Positions 1 through 7,234 of a DNA stretch of 39,496 nt are shown here, one piece after another. Within the stretch, counting starts at the first letter, position 1. Every line of letters begins with the position of its first letter. The translations under genes and the position numbers were made by a program. Source of the DNA: Gammaproteobacteria bacterium (GTDB taxonomy: Bacteria; Actinomycetota; Acidimicrobiia; Spongiisociales; UBA4744); assembly GCA_011682695.1 (NCBI GenBank), contig JAACED010000016.1:1-39496 (forward strand), given 5' to 3'. The notes under the pieces were generated by a model. That model ran no database searches. It worked only from the letters and a program-made list of their open reading frames with translations, and was not told the origin of the DNA.

Positions 1-310
1 CGTCGGTGTCGTCGGTGTCGTCGGTGTCGGTCGGCTCTTCTATCCACGCGGGAGGCTCGTCCGGGAGATCATCGAGCCCGACACCGAGCGCATCGAGCAC
101 GTTTCTCGCAGCGGGGTTTGGTTGTGAGGCGACAGGCAGTTCGGGCTCCGGTTCTGCGTCGGGCTCCCCGTCCTCGGACTGCTCGGAATCGAGCTGTACC
201 AGAGGTCCCTCCTGGGCGTCCTCCCTCTCGTCTATTTCCGCCTCGGCCTGGTCGTCAACGGGAAGACCCCAGGGGTCGGCGGATGTGAAGTCGCTGTCTA
301 CCACGATCAA
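1..310 (-). CDS. Acidic low-complexity protein, 5' part only (runs off window)
   Basis: I do not recognise this protein. The minus strand is open from an in-frame TAG at 323-325 to the left edge. Possible starts are TTG at 308-310 and GTG at 302-304. The visible ~100 residues are very rich in Asp, Glu and Pro, with a short motif NVLDALGVGLDDLPDEPPAW near residue 75, and end in a repeating Asp-Thr-Asp tract encoded by tandem GAC ACC GAC. Codons have the G/C-rich third positions of the neighbouring genes, while the plus-strand readings give only Ser- or Arg-rich low complexity, so the minus strand looks like the coding one. It is divergent from trmD with only about 41 bp between starts. The other end of the gene is not visible and no function is proposed. 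Confidence 0.5.
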   Translation of the reverse strand, partial: MIVVDSDFTSADPWGLPVDDQAEAEIDEREDAQEGPLVQLDSEQSEDGEPDAEPEPELPVASQPNPAARNVLDALGVGLDDLPDEPPAWIEEPTDTDDTDDTD

Positions 311-318
311 TCGGAGGA

Positions 319-325
319 TACTCTA
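319..325. promoter_or_regulatory. Overlapping divergent -10-like boxes between acidic ORF and trmD
   Basis: On the plus strand TACTCT lies at 319-324; on the minus strand TAGAGT lies at 325-320. Both fit the actinobacterial TANNNT -10 consensus and share the same bases, so one site could serve both the acidic gene and trmD. No clear -35 is visible on either side. This is inferred from sequence alone. Confidence 0.25.
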
Positions 326-351
326 GGGTTGCATCGTTTGGAGGCTTTTGG

Positions 352-1038
352 TTGCAGATCTCGATCGTCACCCTGTTCCCGGAGTTTTTCTCATCTCCGC
401 TCGAGGTGAGCATCGTCGGTCGTGCAATCGCAGGCGGCCACCTTGCCGTCACGATGGTGAACTTGCGAGAGTTCGGCCGTGGCGTGCACCGACAGGTGGA
501 TGATGCCCCGTTCGGTGGGGGCCCGGGCATGGTGCTGATGGTCGATCCGCTCGCTCGAGCGATCGAGCCCCTCGGCTCCAGCCACAAGGTGTTGCTCACC
601 CCCGTGGGGCGACCGCTGGAGCAGTCGACGCTGGATCGTTGGGCCGGCTTGGAACACCTGACCCTGGTGTGCGGGCGCTACGAGGGGGTCGACGAGCGAG
701 TCGCGAGGCATTTGGTCGATGAGGAGATCTCGCTGGGTGATTTCGTCCTGGCAGGGGGAGAGGCGGCAGCACTCGCGATCATCGAAGGTGTTGCCCGACT
801 CCTTCCGGATGTCCTCGGCAACGACGCCTCTGCCGCTCTCGAGTCGTTTCGAGACGGATTGTTGGAAGAGCCGCAGTACACGAGGCCGGCCGACTATCAC
901 GGATGGACCGTGCCGGATGTGCTCCTCTCCGGCGACCACGCTCGGATCGAGCGGTGGCGCCAGAGTCAACGTGAGGAACGGACTCGCAGCCGTCGACCGG
1001 ACCTGTGGAACAAGCGTTCCGACCCGTCCGCCGACTGA
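352..1038 (+). CDS. trmD: tRNA (guanine-N1-)-methyltransferase TrmD
   Basis: TrmD methylates G37 at N1 in tRNAs that read codons starting with C or with G, using S-adenosylmethionine, and so prevents +1 frameshifting. The 228-residue protein begins with MQISIVTLFPEFF, typical of the family, and has the SPOUT-knot signatures GGGPGM (55-60), LTPVGRPLEQ (82-91), CGRYEGVDER (108-117) and SLGDFVLAGGEAA (127-139); the C-terminal domain is Arg-rich. The TTG start at 352 is preceded by GGAGG at 340-344 with a good spacing. The usual upstream partner rimM is not adjacent; instead an acidic ORF lies divergently. rplS follows after about 100 bp, as in most bacteria. Confidence 0.97.
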   Translation: MQISIVTLFPEFFSSPLEVSIVGRAIAGGHLAVTMVNLREFGRGVHRQVDDAPFGGGPGMVLMVDPLARAIEPLGSSHKVLLTPVGRPLEQSTLDRWAGLEHLTLVCGRYEGVDERVARHLVDEEISLGDFVLAGGEAAALAIIEGVARLLPDVLGNDASAALESFRDGLLEEPQYTRPADYHGWTVPDVLLSGDHARIERWRQSQREERTRSRRPDLWNKRSDPSAD

Positions 1039-1094
1039 GGAGCGTTCGGGGACTGCTATCTTGCTGGCGGCGCCGATGCATCGGTGGCTCGACC

Positions 1095-1103
1095 TGTTAC
1101 AAT
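1095..1103 (+). promoter_or_regulatory. Extended -10 promoter of rplS
   Basis: TGTTACAAT is a TGn extended -10 followed by TACAAT at 1098-1103, about 40 bp upstream of the rplS start. There is no obvious -35, which extended -10 promoters often lack. It suggests rplS-lepB can be transcribed separately from trmD. A very similar TGTTACACT precedes rpsO. Confidence 0.5.
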
Positions 1104-1140
1104 CGCTGCCCGCTCGATGCTCCCCTTAAGGAGTTCCCCG

Positions 1141-1482
1141 ATGAACATGCTCGAACAGCTCGAAAACGCGTACCTGCGCGAAGACATCCCGGACTTTCGT
1201 GCCGGCGACACCGTACGCGTCCATGTTCGCGTCGTGGAGGCGGGTCGCGAGCGCGTACAGGTCTTCGAGGGAGTGGTCATCGCTCGTGACGGATCCGGAA
1301 TCAAGAGCACGTTCACTGTTCGCAAGATCAGTTTTGGTGTGGGAGTCGAGCGCGTGTTTCCCCTTCACGCTCCGATCATCCAAAAGATCGAGGTCATCCG
1401 GCGCGGCAAAGTCAGGCGAGCGAAGCTCTACTACCTTCGGGACAGGGTCGGTAAGGCAGCGCGCATCAAAGAACGCCGCTAG
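1141..1482 (+). CDS. rplS: 50S ribosomal protein L19
   Basis: L19 sits at the interface of the 50S and 30S subunits. The ATG at 1141 has an excellent ribosome binding site, AAGGAG at 1128-1133. The 113-residue product starts [19 protein letters not shown] and contains the L19 core [41 protein letters not shown] and the basic C-terminus [18 protein letters not shown]. The length matches the family (about 115). In-frame codons upstream of 1141 exist but lie within the promoter region and add non-homologous residues, so 1141 is the better start. lepB follows 25 bp later. Confidence 0.97.
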   Translation: MNMLEQLENAYLREDIPDFRAGDTVRVHVRVVEAGRERVQVFEGVVIARDGSGIKSTFTVRKISFGVGVERVFPLHAPIIQKIEVIRRGKVRRAKLYYLRDRVGKAARIKERR

Positions 1483-1507
1483 TGCCTCGCCGGTTGGCCG
1501 GATAGCC

Positions 1508-2110
1508 GTGGCACGCAAGCCAACTCCCCATACTCCGTTTTGGATCGAACTACCGATCCTCGTTCTGATAGCGCTCGTGGTCGCTGTCGTCATCAAGAGC
1601 TTCCTCATTCAGGCGTTCTTCATTCCATCGGGATCGATGCGGCACACACTCGAAATCGGCGACAGAGTCCTGGTCAACAAACTCTCCTACATCTGGAGTG
1701 AGCCTGCGCGCGGGGACGTGGTGGTGTTCCTACCGCCGTGGGGCCAGACGCAAGAGGATGAGCCGTTGTTCGACGCGCTCGCGCGACACGTTGGCGAATC
1801 CCTCGGGCTCCGGTCTCCCAACATCGAAGATCTGATCAAGCGGGTGATCGCGGTCGGGGGGGAGACCGTTGAAATCCGAGACAATCAGTTGCTCGTCGAC
1901 GGCGTACCGATCGCCGAGCCGTACGTGTATCCGGGGAGCCACATGCCCAACTTTGGACCTGTGACCATTCCGGAAGGCTATGTGCTGGTCATGGGAGACA
2001 ACCGGGACCACAGCAAGGACGGTCGTGTCTTTGGTCCGATTCCCATAGACTCGATCGTGGGAAAGGCGTTCATCCGCATCTGGCCGCTCGATCGCTTCGG
2101 CCGGCTGTAG
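1508..2110 (+). CDS. lepB: Signal peptidase I
   Basis: Membrane-bound serine protease that removes signal peptides from exported proteins. The GTG at 1508 gives a 200-residue protein. One transmembrane helix spans about residues 14-38. The catalytic serine is S43 in PSGSMRHTL, and the catalytic lysine is K111 in DLIKRVIAVGG. The conserved box GDNRDHSKDGRVFGPI lies near the C-terminus, followed by VGKAFIRIWPLDRFG. The open frame continues far upstream through rplS, but those residues are an out-of-frame reading of L19; the start is set at the GTG just before the hydrophobic helix. The ribosome binding site is weak. It probably belongs to the rplS transcript. Confidence 0.95.
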   Translation: MARKPTPHTPFWIELPILVLIALVVAVVIKSFLIQAFFIPSGSMRHTLEIGDRVLVNKLSYIWSEPARGDVVVFLPPWGQTQEDEPLFDALARHVGESLGLRSPNIEDLIKRVIAVGGETVEIRDNQLLVDGVPIAEPYVYPGSHMPNFGPVTIPEGYVLVMGDNRDHSKDGRVFGPIPIDSIVGKAFIRIWPLDRFGRL

Positions 2111-2226
2111 CCGGCGGCGGACGGCGAGAGGGGTCGGTTCCGCACCGTTTCTGTCACCGATCGTGTGTAGAACGTGTGGTGGTCGAGGTTGGTAGCATCG
2201 GGAGACCTCGGGAAGAAGGAACTGGA

Positions 2227-2523
2227 ATGCATGAGGAAGATCTGGAGCGGTACGAGTCCGAGATCGAACTCAAGATCTACAAGGAGTACCGTGACGTCCT
2301 TCCGATGTTCCGGTTCGTCGTGGAGACCGAGCGTCGGTTCTATCTCGCCAATCGTGTCGATGTGCACACCCGCCACGAGGCAGGCTCGACCTATTTTGAA
2401 ATCGAGCTCGAGGATGCCTGGGTATGGGACATGTACCGACCGGCGAGATTCCTTCAGCATGTGCGCGTGCTGACCTTCCGCGACGTCAATATCGAAGAAC
2501 TGGAGCCCGGCGTTCGCCTCTGA
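2227..2523 (+). CDS. DUF2469 family protein
   Basis: Conserved actinobacterial protein of unknown function, encoded between lepB and yraN as in mycobacteria. The 98-residue product begins MHEEDLERYESEIELKIY and carries the family core VVETERRFYLANRVD and DAWVWDMYRPARF, ending VTFRDVNIEE-like (here LTFRDVNIEELEPGVRL). The ATG at 2227 has AAGGA at 2216-2220. An in-frame GTG 51 bases upstream (2176) would add residues not seen in the family. A TAGCAT box at 2193-2198 could be a -10. Family assignment is confident; the role is unknown. Confidence 0.92.
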   Translation: MHEEDLERYESEIELKIYKEYRDVLPMFRFVVETERRFYLANRVDVHTRHEAGSTYFEIELEDAWVWDMYRPARFLQHVRVLTFRDVNIEELEPGVRL

Positions 2524-2858
2524 CCGCTCGTCGCCTGGGCGAGCTTGGAGAGCGCATCGCCGCCGACTACCTGGTTCGCCGCGGCTTCTCGATCGTCGAC
2601 CGTAACGTTCGCATCGGTCGAGGAGAGATCGATCTCGTCGTCGAGCGTGCCGGCACGCGAGTCGCCGTCGAGGTGAAGTCGTCGTGGATCGGAGAGCGGA
2701 GCGTCGATGGCAAGGACCCTCTCGATGCGTTCGATGAGCCCAAGGCGACACAGGTGTGGTCGCTTGCCCGCCACCTCGATGTGTGCCGCGTCGACCTCGT
2801 GGCGGTCGCATTCAGCGTTGAAGGCGTTGAGATTCGCTGGGTTCCCGGCGCTGCCTGA
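2520..2858 (+). CDS. yraN: YraN/UPF0102 family nuclease-like protein
   Basis: Small protein of the UPF0102 family, predicted to have a PD-(D/E)XK restriction-endonuclease-like fold; its substrate is not established. About 112 residues: GELGERIAADYLVRRGF near the N-terminus, then RNVRIGRGEIDLVV (acidic residues E36 and D38) and VAVEVKS (E51, K53), which form the expected nuclease core. The start is unclear: no ATG, GTG or TTG lies near the homologous N-terminus. I place it at a CTG (2520) overlapping the DUF2469 stop as CTGA. The nearest ATG, at 2424, would overlap DUF2469 by 100 bases and add Arg-rich residues. The gene faces the minus-strand operon tail to tail, 7 bp away. Confidence 0.85.
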   Translation: MTARRLGELGERIAADYLVRRGFSIVDRNVRIGRGEIDLVVERAGTRVAVEVKSSWIGERSVDGKDPLDAFDEPKATQVWSLARHLDVCRVDLVAVAFSVEGVEIRWVPGAA

Positions 2859-2865
2859 GCACACT

Positions 2866-3069
2866 TCAGTGATGGCGTCGGTTCTCCTTGAACCAGCAGC
2901 CTCGGTGCCAATGCCGTCGCGTTTCGGGGGCGTCGTCGGGCACGACGACCAGATGGAACGCACCCACCTCCACGGGGCCGCGGCAGCCTGGACAGACATA
3001 TCGCTTGCGGGCTGCATACGCCTGCACCGGCGAGACGGTCAGGTTTCCGACGGGGCGCAGGTTTTCCAT
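2866..3069 (-). CDS. Small Cys/His-rich (putative zinc-binding) protein
   Basis: A 67-residue protein starting MENLRPVGNLTVSPVQAY. It has CPGC, then a stretch ending in RRHWHRGCW, a Cys-x2-Cys and His-x-His-x2-Cys arrangement that could bind one zinc ion. Similar short proteins occur in Actinobacteria, sometimes loosely annotated as ATP/GTP-binding, but no such motif is visible here. It is the last gene of a minus-strand operon, starting 4 bp after the HAD gene's stop. A longer in-frame start at 3111 lies inside the HAD gene. No clear ribosome binding site, so translation may depend on the gene upstream. Function unknown. Confidence 0.75.
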   Translation of the reverse strand: MENLRPVGNLTVSPVQAYAARKRYVCPGCRGPVEVGAFHLVVVPDDAPETRRHWHRGCWFKENRRHH

Positions 3070-3073
3070 CGTG

Positions 3074-4027
3074 TCAGTCGGCGTGTCCGGGCGCACGCGG
3101 GATCTCGGCAAACGCCTTGTGTCTCGCGTCGACGATCTCCCTGGAGATCTGGTCGATGCTGTCGATCAGCCACAGGGACGCTGCCTTGCCCTCTCGATAG
3201 TCGGCCTCGGCCATGCCCTGGATACGACCTTGCGTCTGGAGTTGGCGAACCTGACGGAAGTTGTTTGTCGGACTGGTCGTGTACACGCCAAGCGTCTTAC
3301 CGCCTCGCTCGTTGAGAATCGAGAACACGGGAACGTCGCTGGGACCGTCGGCGATGTAGATCATGTTCTTGATCGGCACTCGGCGCTGTTCCTCCGACAT
3401 CAACGCGTTGACGTCGATGGTCGAGTTCTTGTTGACTCCCTTGTTGATCTCGAACACCGCCCTGGTCTTGGAGGTGTTGTCCAGGGTGTAGCCGAGATGA
3501 GAGATCGGATGGTTGGGCTCGTCGATCCCGAGCGTCTCGAGATATCCGGGCGGTGCAGGCTGCTCGATGAAATCGTTCGCCCAGATCCAGTCGACATGCG
3601 GAGCGACGGCGCTGCCCTCGACCATGGGGAGGATGCCGGTGGACACGACGTAGTGCTCGACCGAGATCCCCTCGTGGGCGTATTCGGGAATCTGAGCGAC
3701 GTACTCCTGAGAGATTTTGAAGAACTCGGGGATGCCGGGCGCCATCTCGATCCGGGCGCCCAGGTCGCGCAGTTTTGCTCGCGTCAACCCCTCGAAAATA
3801 CCTTGCTCGACATAGGTCAGCATGTGATTCAGGTACGCGGTGTCCCGGGCAACCCGCACTCCTCGCTGCCGGTAGTGCTCGACCAGGCCCTCGACCTCCG
3901 TCCAGAAGGTTCGAGCGTCCACCCCGTACTCTTCGAACAATGGATCTTGCTGGTTGCCGGGGATCAGTGTGCGATCGAAGTCCCAGATCAGTGCGATGAC
4001 GGTCTGGGTGTACAGCGGTACGGGCAT
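3074..4027 (-). CDS. HAD superfamily hydrolase
   Basis: A 317-residue protein of the haloacid dehalogenase superfamily. The first HAD motif is IWDFDRT (DxDxT at about 16-20), where the first Asp would be the phospho-acceptor. Later motifs are VVSTGI (motif II-like, about 130) and IYIADGPSDVPVF (motif IV with acidic residues, about 248). The insert between them is large, so a cap domain is likely. The ATG at 4027 lies 4 bp after the upstream gene's stop, so the two are probably coupled; the open frame extends to 4201 but there it overlaps the upstream gene out of frame. The substrate cannot be deduced; phosphatase activity is the family expectation. Confidence 0.88.
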   Translation of the reverse strand: MPVPLYTQTVIALIWDFDRTLIPGNQQDPLFEEYGVDARTFWTEVEGLVEHYRQRGVRVARDTAYLNHMLTYVEQGIFEGLTRAKLRDLGARIEMAPGIPEFFKISQEYVAQIPEYAHEGISVEHYVVSTGILPMVEGSAVAPHVDWIWANDFIEQPAPPGYLETLGIDEPNHPISHLGYTLDNTSKTRAVFEINKGVNKNSTIDVNALMSEEQRRVPIKNMIYIADGPSDVPVFSILNERGGKTLGVYTTSPTNNFRQVRQLQTQGRIQGMAEADYREGKAASLWLIDSIDQISREIVDARHKAFAEIPRAPGHAD

Positions 4028-4031
4028 GATC

Positions 4032-4406
4032 TCAGGGAATCTCGGGTCGTCCGAAGTGTACGCCACCTTCGCCGATCCACCATCCCTGCAACCGAATCGG
4101 GGTTCCGCGCAGTTCCCTGTGTGCTTCACCGAGCAACTCCATGGGCACCAAGGCGTGCACGGCCCAGCCTTCACCGACGAGGCGCTCGAAGACGAGCGCA
4201 TGGGCGCGATGAGGGATGTCTCGTGTGAGGATCCAGTCGAGGCGGCGCTCGGTCTTGATCACGGGCGTCACGTTCGTGCTCGGGTCCTCCAGAGTGATCC
4301 GATCCCAGGAGATCGCCTCCGCCTCGATGCCGAGCATCCGGTAGCGGTCAAGGCAGGCCTCGACGACGATCTCTGCTTTGTCGACCTTCGTGTCGCACGC
4401 CAGCAC
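4032..4406 (-). CDS. Hypothetical protein, first gene of HAD operon
   Basis: I do not recognise this 124-residue protein. It starts at a GTG (4406) after a GGGGAC ribosome binding site and begins MLACDTKVDKAEIVVEACLD. It has no membrane helix or signal peptide, is rich in Trp and charged residues, and ends in WWIGEGGVHFGRPEIP. The stop is 4 bp before the HAD gene start, suggesting a shared role. A TACACT box on the minus strand at 4437-4432 could be its -10. A soluble cytoplasmic protein is likely. Confidence 0.75.
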   Translation of the reverse strand: MLACDTKVDKAEIVVEACLDRYRMLGIEAEAISWDRITLEDPSTNVTPVIKTERRLDWILTRDIPHRAHALVFERLVGEGWAVHALVPMELLGEAHRELRGTPIRLQGWWIGEGGVHFGRPEIP

Positions 4407-4431
4407 CTTGTCCCCTTCGTCGACTTACATC

Positions 4432-4437
4432 AGTGTA
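4432..4437 (-). promoter_or_regulatory. -10-like box for the HAD operon
   Basis: TACACT on the minus strand matches TANNNT and sits 25 bases upstream of the GTG at 4406, leaving room for a short leader with the GGGGAC ribosome binding site. No good -35 is visible. Confidence 0.3.
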
Positions 4438-4543
4438 GTTCAAGCCGGGATGCGCGACGAGTGCCTCGGTCACCGGATTCTGCGGTGTTCCCGTCCGTCG
4501 ACGCGGCCTGAGGCCGGTTCCGAGTCTTGTCACACCCCACCCG

Positions 4544-4549
4544 TACGGT
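4544..4549 (+). promoter_or_regulatory. -10 box of comM, probably leaderless
   Basis: TACGGT is followed by exactly six bases (TGAGCC) and then the ATG at 4556. There is no ribosome binding site. In actinobacteria, TANNNT followed by 6-7 bases and a start codon usually marks a leaderless transcript. Confidence 0.5.
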
Positions 4550-4555
4550 TGAGCC

Positions 4556-6025
4556 ATGTTCGCAACAGTCACATCCGTCGCACTGGTCGGCGTCGAGCCG
4601 CGTCCCGTGCGTGTGGAAGTCCACGTCGGTGCCCCGATGAACGTATTTGCGTTGGTGGGCCTCCCCGATACCGCCGTGCGCGAAGCGAAGGATCGGGTCC
4701 GGGCGGCCGTATTGTCGTCGGGATTTCCCTTTCCCAATCGGCGTGTGACCGTCAACCTGGCCCCTGCCGATCTTCCCAAGGCGGGATCGGTGTACGACCT
4801 TCCGATTGCGCTCGGCGTCCTCGCTGCCGCGGGGAGCGTTCCGCCGAACGTCGGAGAGGTCGTGGCGCTGGGTGAGCTCGCTCTCGACGGTGCGGTTCGA
4901 CCGGCGCGCGGCGGTCTCGGTGCCGGCATGGTGGCGCGAGATGCGGGTGTGCCGTGCCTCCTCCCGCAGGCTTCGGCGGGGGATGCCTTGCGGGTCCCCG
5001 GTGCCGAGGTCAGGGCCGTCCGGTCGCTCTCGGAGGCGATCGCCGTCACCCAGGGCGCGCCGGGTGCCCCGGTACCGGCGGTGGAGGCGACGGTCCCCGG
5101 CGAGTGCTTGGATCTCGCCGAGGTGCGGGGACAGTCTGCGGGTCGTCGGGCCCTGGAAATCGCGGCCGCGGGCGCACATCACCTTCTGTTGTGGGGACCG
5201 CCCGGGGCGGGCAAGACGATGCTCGCGCTGCGCCTGCCCGGCATCTTGCCGCCTCTGGACGAGGAGACTGCGCTGGAAGTGGCCCAGGTGTGGGGTGCCG
5301 CAGGGAGATCCGCTCCGGCGTCGTCGGTGCCTCCGTTTCGGGCTCCTCACCACTCTGCGACGATGCCGGCCATCGTCGGCGGCGGGAGCGGGATTCCCGT
5401 ACTGGGCGAGATCTCGCTTGCCCATCGAGGTGTTCTCTTTCTCGATGAATTGGGCGAGTTCCCGGTGAACATTCTGGATGCGCTTCGTCAGCCTCTCGAG
5501 GCAGGGTCGGTCGTGATCGCCCGAAAGGGGGTGTCGGTACGGTTTCCGAGCGATATCCAGCTCGTCGCGGCGACGAACCCGTGTCCGTGCGGGTATGCCG
5601 GAGATCGGGTCAAGCCATGCTCGTGCTCGGTCGGTGCGATTCAGCGGTACCGGCGGCGCATCTCCGGGCCCCTGCTCGATCGATTCGATCTGAGGGTGCC
5701 GATCCCTCGCCCCGAACGATCGGAGTTGCTCGGTCCGCCTGGAGAGACGAGTGCGCCCATCGCCGAGCGGGTGATGGCGGCACGATCACTTCAGCGTGCC
5801 AGAGGAGCGCCGAACGGTCGCCTCGGGCGCGGACAGTTGGATGAACTCGAGTGGACGTCGGACGCTCGTCGGCTACTCGAGGCGGCCGTGGAACGCTTTG
5901 CCCTCACCGGGCGCGGCTTCGACAGGGTTCGGCGTGTTGCACGGACCATCGGAGATCTCGACGGCTCGGCGTCGGTCGATGAGCCGCACATCGCCGAAGC
6001 GTTGAGCTTCCGGGGTGAGTGGTGA
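4556..6025 (+). CDS. comM: YifB/ComM family Mg-chelatase-like AAA+ ATPase
   Basis: ComM is a hexameric helicase that drives branch migration during natural transformation where it has been studied; in other bacteria its role is less clear. The 489-residue protein has the full architecture: N-terminal ChlI-like domain starting MFATVTSVALVGVE with VGLPDTAVREAKDRVRAA, Walker A GPPGAGKT (214-221), Walker B FLDELGEF (about 295-302), APHHS sensor region (263-267), the four-Cys NPCPCG...CSC cluster (343-357), and a C-terminal helical lid. It is directly upstream of dprA, overlapping by 4 bases (GTGA), so the two are co-translated. The promoter appears leaderless. Confidence 0.95.
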   Translation: MFATVTSVALVGVEPRPVRVEVHVGAPMNVFALVGLPDTAVREAKDRVRAAVLSSGFPFPNRRVTVNLAPADLPKAGSVYDLPIALGVLAAAGSVPPNVGEVVALGELALDGAVRPARGGLGAGMVARDAGVPCLLPQASAGDALRVPGAEVRAVRSLSEAIAVTQGAPGAPVPAVEATVPGECLDLAEVRGQSAGRRALEIAAAGAHHLLLWGPPGAGKTMLALRLPGILPPLDEETALEVAQVWGAAGRSAPASSVPPFRAPHHSATMPAIVGGGSGIPVLGEISLAHRGVLFLDELGEFPVNILDALRQPLEAGSVVIARKGVSVRFPSDIQLVAATNPCPCGYAGDRVKPCSCSVGAIQRYRRRISGPLLDRFDLRVPIPRPERSELLGPPGETSAPIAERVMAARSLQRARGAPNGRLGRGQLDELEWTSDARRLLEAAVERFALTGRGFDRVRRVARTIGDLDGSASVDEPHIAEALSFRGEW

Positions 6026-7044
6026 ACGCTCGTCTGCGGCTTGCCTACGTCGGGATGCACCCTGCGCGCAGAGCTCAACTGGTCGATCGGTTGGGGTCTG
6101 CGGACGCGATTCTGGCTTCGATACGAAGAGGCGGCGTGGACGTACCCGATCATGCGCGTCTGGCGGCCACCGTCTCCGCCGCCGACCGGCTCGAGCAACT
6201 CGCGGAGGGGGGCATCGCCGTTGTGCTGCGTGAGGAGATGCCACCTCATCTCGCCGGGCTTCCGGACTGCCCGGATCTGCTGTTCGTGCGCGGCGCACTA
6301 CCGACCAGGCCTGGTGTCGCCGTCGTCGGGTCACGGCGGGCGACCGCGTACGGCATGCGCCTGGCCAACGCGTACGGACGGGCCCTCGCAGAAGCGGATT
6401 GGCCGGTCGTGTCCGGGCTCGCCCGCGGTGTGGACGGGTCCGCCCACCGCGGTGTGGTCGATGCAGAAGGATGCGGTGTCGCCGTGCTCGGGTGTGGACC
6501 GGATATTTGGTATCCGAAGGAGCATCGGGCGCTCGGGGAACGCCTGGTCGCGACAGGAGGTGCGATCGTCACCGAGTACCCACCCGGGACGCCACCGAAC
6601 GGCTGGCGCTTCCCACCCCGGAACCGGATCATCTCAGGGCTTTCTGCCGTGGTGGTGGTGGTCGAGGCTGCCCGAACCGGTGGTGCGTTGATCACCGCAC
6701 GCACCGCCCTCATGCAGGGGAGAGAGGTCTTCGCGGTTCCCGGCGACATCGATCGTCCCACGTCGGAAGGATGCAACCTGTTGATCAGGGATGGTGCACT
6801 TCCCGTTCTCGACGCCGGCGATCTGATCGAGGCGGTCTCGATCATCCTCGGGCCTTCGGAACGCCGAGCATCCGTCACGGAAGGCGACGAGATTCTCCGG
6901 ATCATCGGTCCGATCGGGAGATCTGTGGACGCTCTGGCGGAGGAACTCGACCGATCGGCGGCATCCGTGCTGGCAGACGTCGCCCGGCTCGAGACGCTTG
7001 GTCTCGTGCGAAGAACTGGAGGTCTGGTCTGCCGGAATCGTTGA
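6022..7044 (+). CDS. dprA: DNA processing protein DprA/Smf
   Basis: DprA binds incoming single-stranded DNA and loads RecA during transformation. The 340-residue protein begins with a helical SAM-like region, then the Rossmann-type core: VAVVGSRRATAYG, VVSGLARGVDGSAHRG, GGAIVTEYPPGTPP, FPPRNRIISGLS, TGGALITA and VFAVPGD. A winged-helix tail (about 285-340) ends in VRRTGGLVCRNR. The GTG at 6022 overlaps the comM stop; a GTG one codon earlier is also possible. In relatives xerC follows directly; here hsp20 intervenes, and the dprA stop lies inside one copy of a direct repeat. Confidence 0.95.
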   Translation: MNARLRLAYVGMHPARRAQLVDRLGSADAILASIRRGGVDVPDHARLAATVSAADRLEQLAEGGIAVVLREEMPPHLAGLPDCPDLLFVRGALPTRPGVAVVGSRRATAYGMRLANAYGRALAEADWPVVSGLARGVDGSAHRGVVDAEGCGVAVLGCGPDIWYPKEHRALGERLVATGGAIVTEYPPGTPPNGWRFPPRNRIISGLSAVVVVVEAARTGGALITARTALMQGREVFAVPGDIDRPTSEGCNLLIRDGALPVLDAGDLIEAVSIILGPSERRASVTEGDEILRIIGPIGRSVDALAEELDRSAASVLADVARLETLGLVRRTGGLVCRNR

Positions 7045-7100
7045 CCACCCCGGCATCCGGGCCAACCGCGGCTGCAATCCCTGAGCTGCGCGACCGGGCG
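7029..7100 (+). repeat. Direct repeat copy A (dprA end / xerC start remnant)
   Basis: Imperfect direct repeat of 7797-7874. Aligned by eye, a 27-base block starting TTGACCACCCCGG matches at 23 positions, and a 33-base block GCGGCTGCAATCCCTGAGCT... matches at 29, with an 8-base gap between them. Copy A contains the last codons of dprA and a start-less remnant of the first XerC codons (AAIPELRDRA against AAIPELPDWA in the intact gene). It lies upstream of hsp20. Confidence 0.85.
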
Positions 7101-7185
7101 GGAAGCTTCGGGAATAGAGATGCGTTATAGGAAATACAGGGATGGCGGGAATGCGCCCTTTCTGGACCGTCTCGCCGCCCGTGCA

Positions 7186-7207
7186 CTCCGGGGGAGGCTC
7201 CCCGGAG
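7186..7207 (+). promoter_or_regulatory. Hairpin in hsp20 leader
   Basis: CTCCGGGG (7186-7193) pairs perfectly with CCCCGGAG (7200-7207) around a 6-base loop, 14 bases before the ribosome binding site GGAGGTGA at 7221-7228. It leaves the ribosome binding site free, so it is not a classical RNA thermometer that masks it; it may stabilise the mRNA or act as an attenuator. No HspR (HAIR) or complete CIRCE operator is visible. Confidence 0.4.
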
Positions 7208-7234
7208 AGACTGTGTGAGAGGAGGTGAGATGCT

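Noticed and set aside
2888-4228. Long 446-codon plus-strand open frame
   Set aside because: It lies opposite the HAD operon; its translation is Arg/Asp/Val-rich without family motifs, whereas the minus-strand frames show HAD motifs.
7186-7207. CIRCE or HAIR heat-shock operator upstream of hsp20
   Set aside because: Only a GCACTC half-site resembles CIRCE; the second half is absent and the inverted repeat present does not match either consensus.
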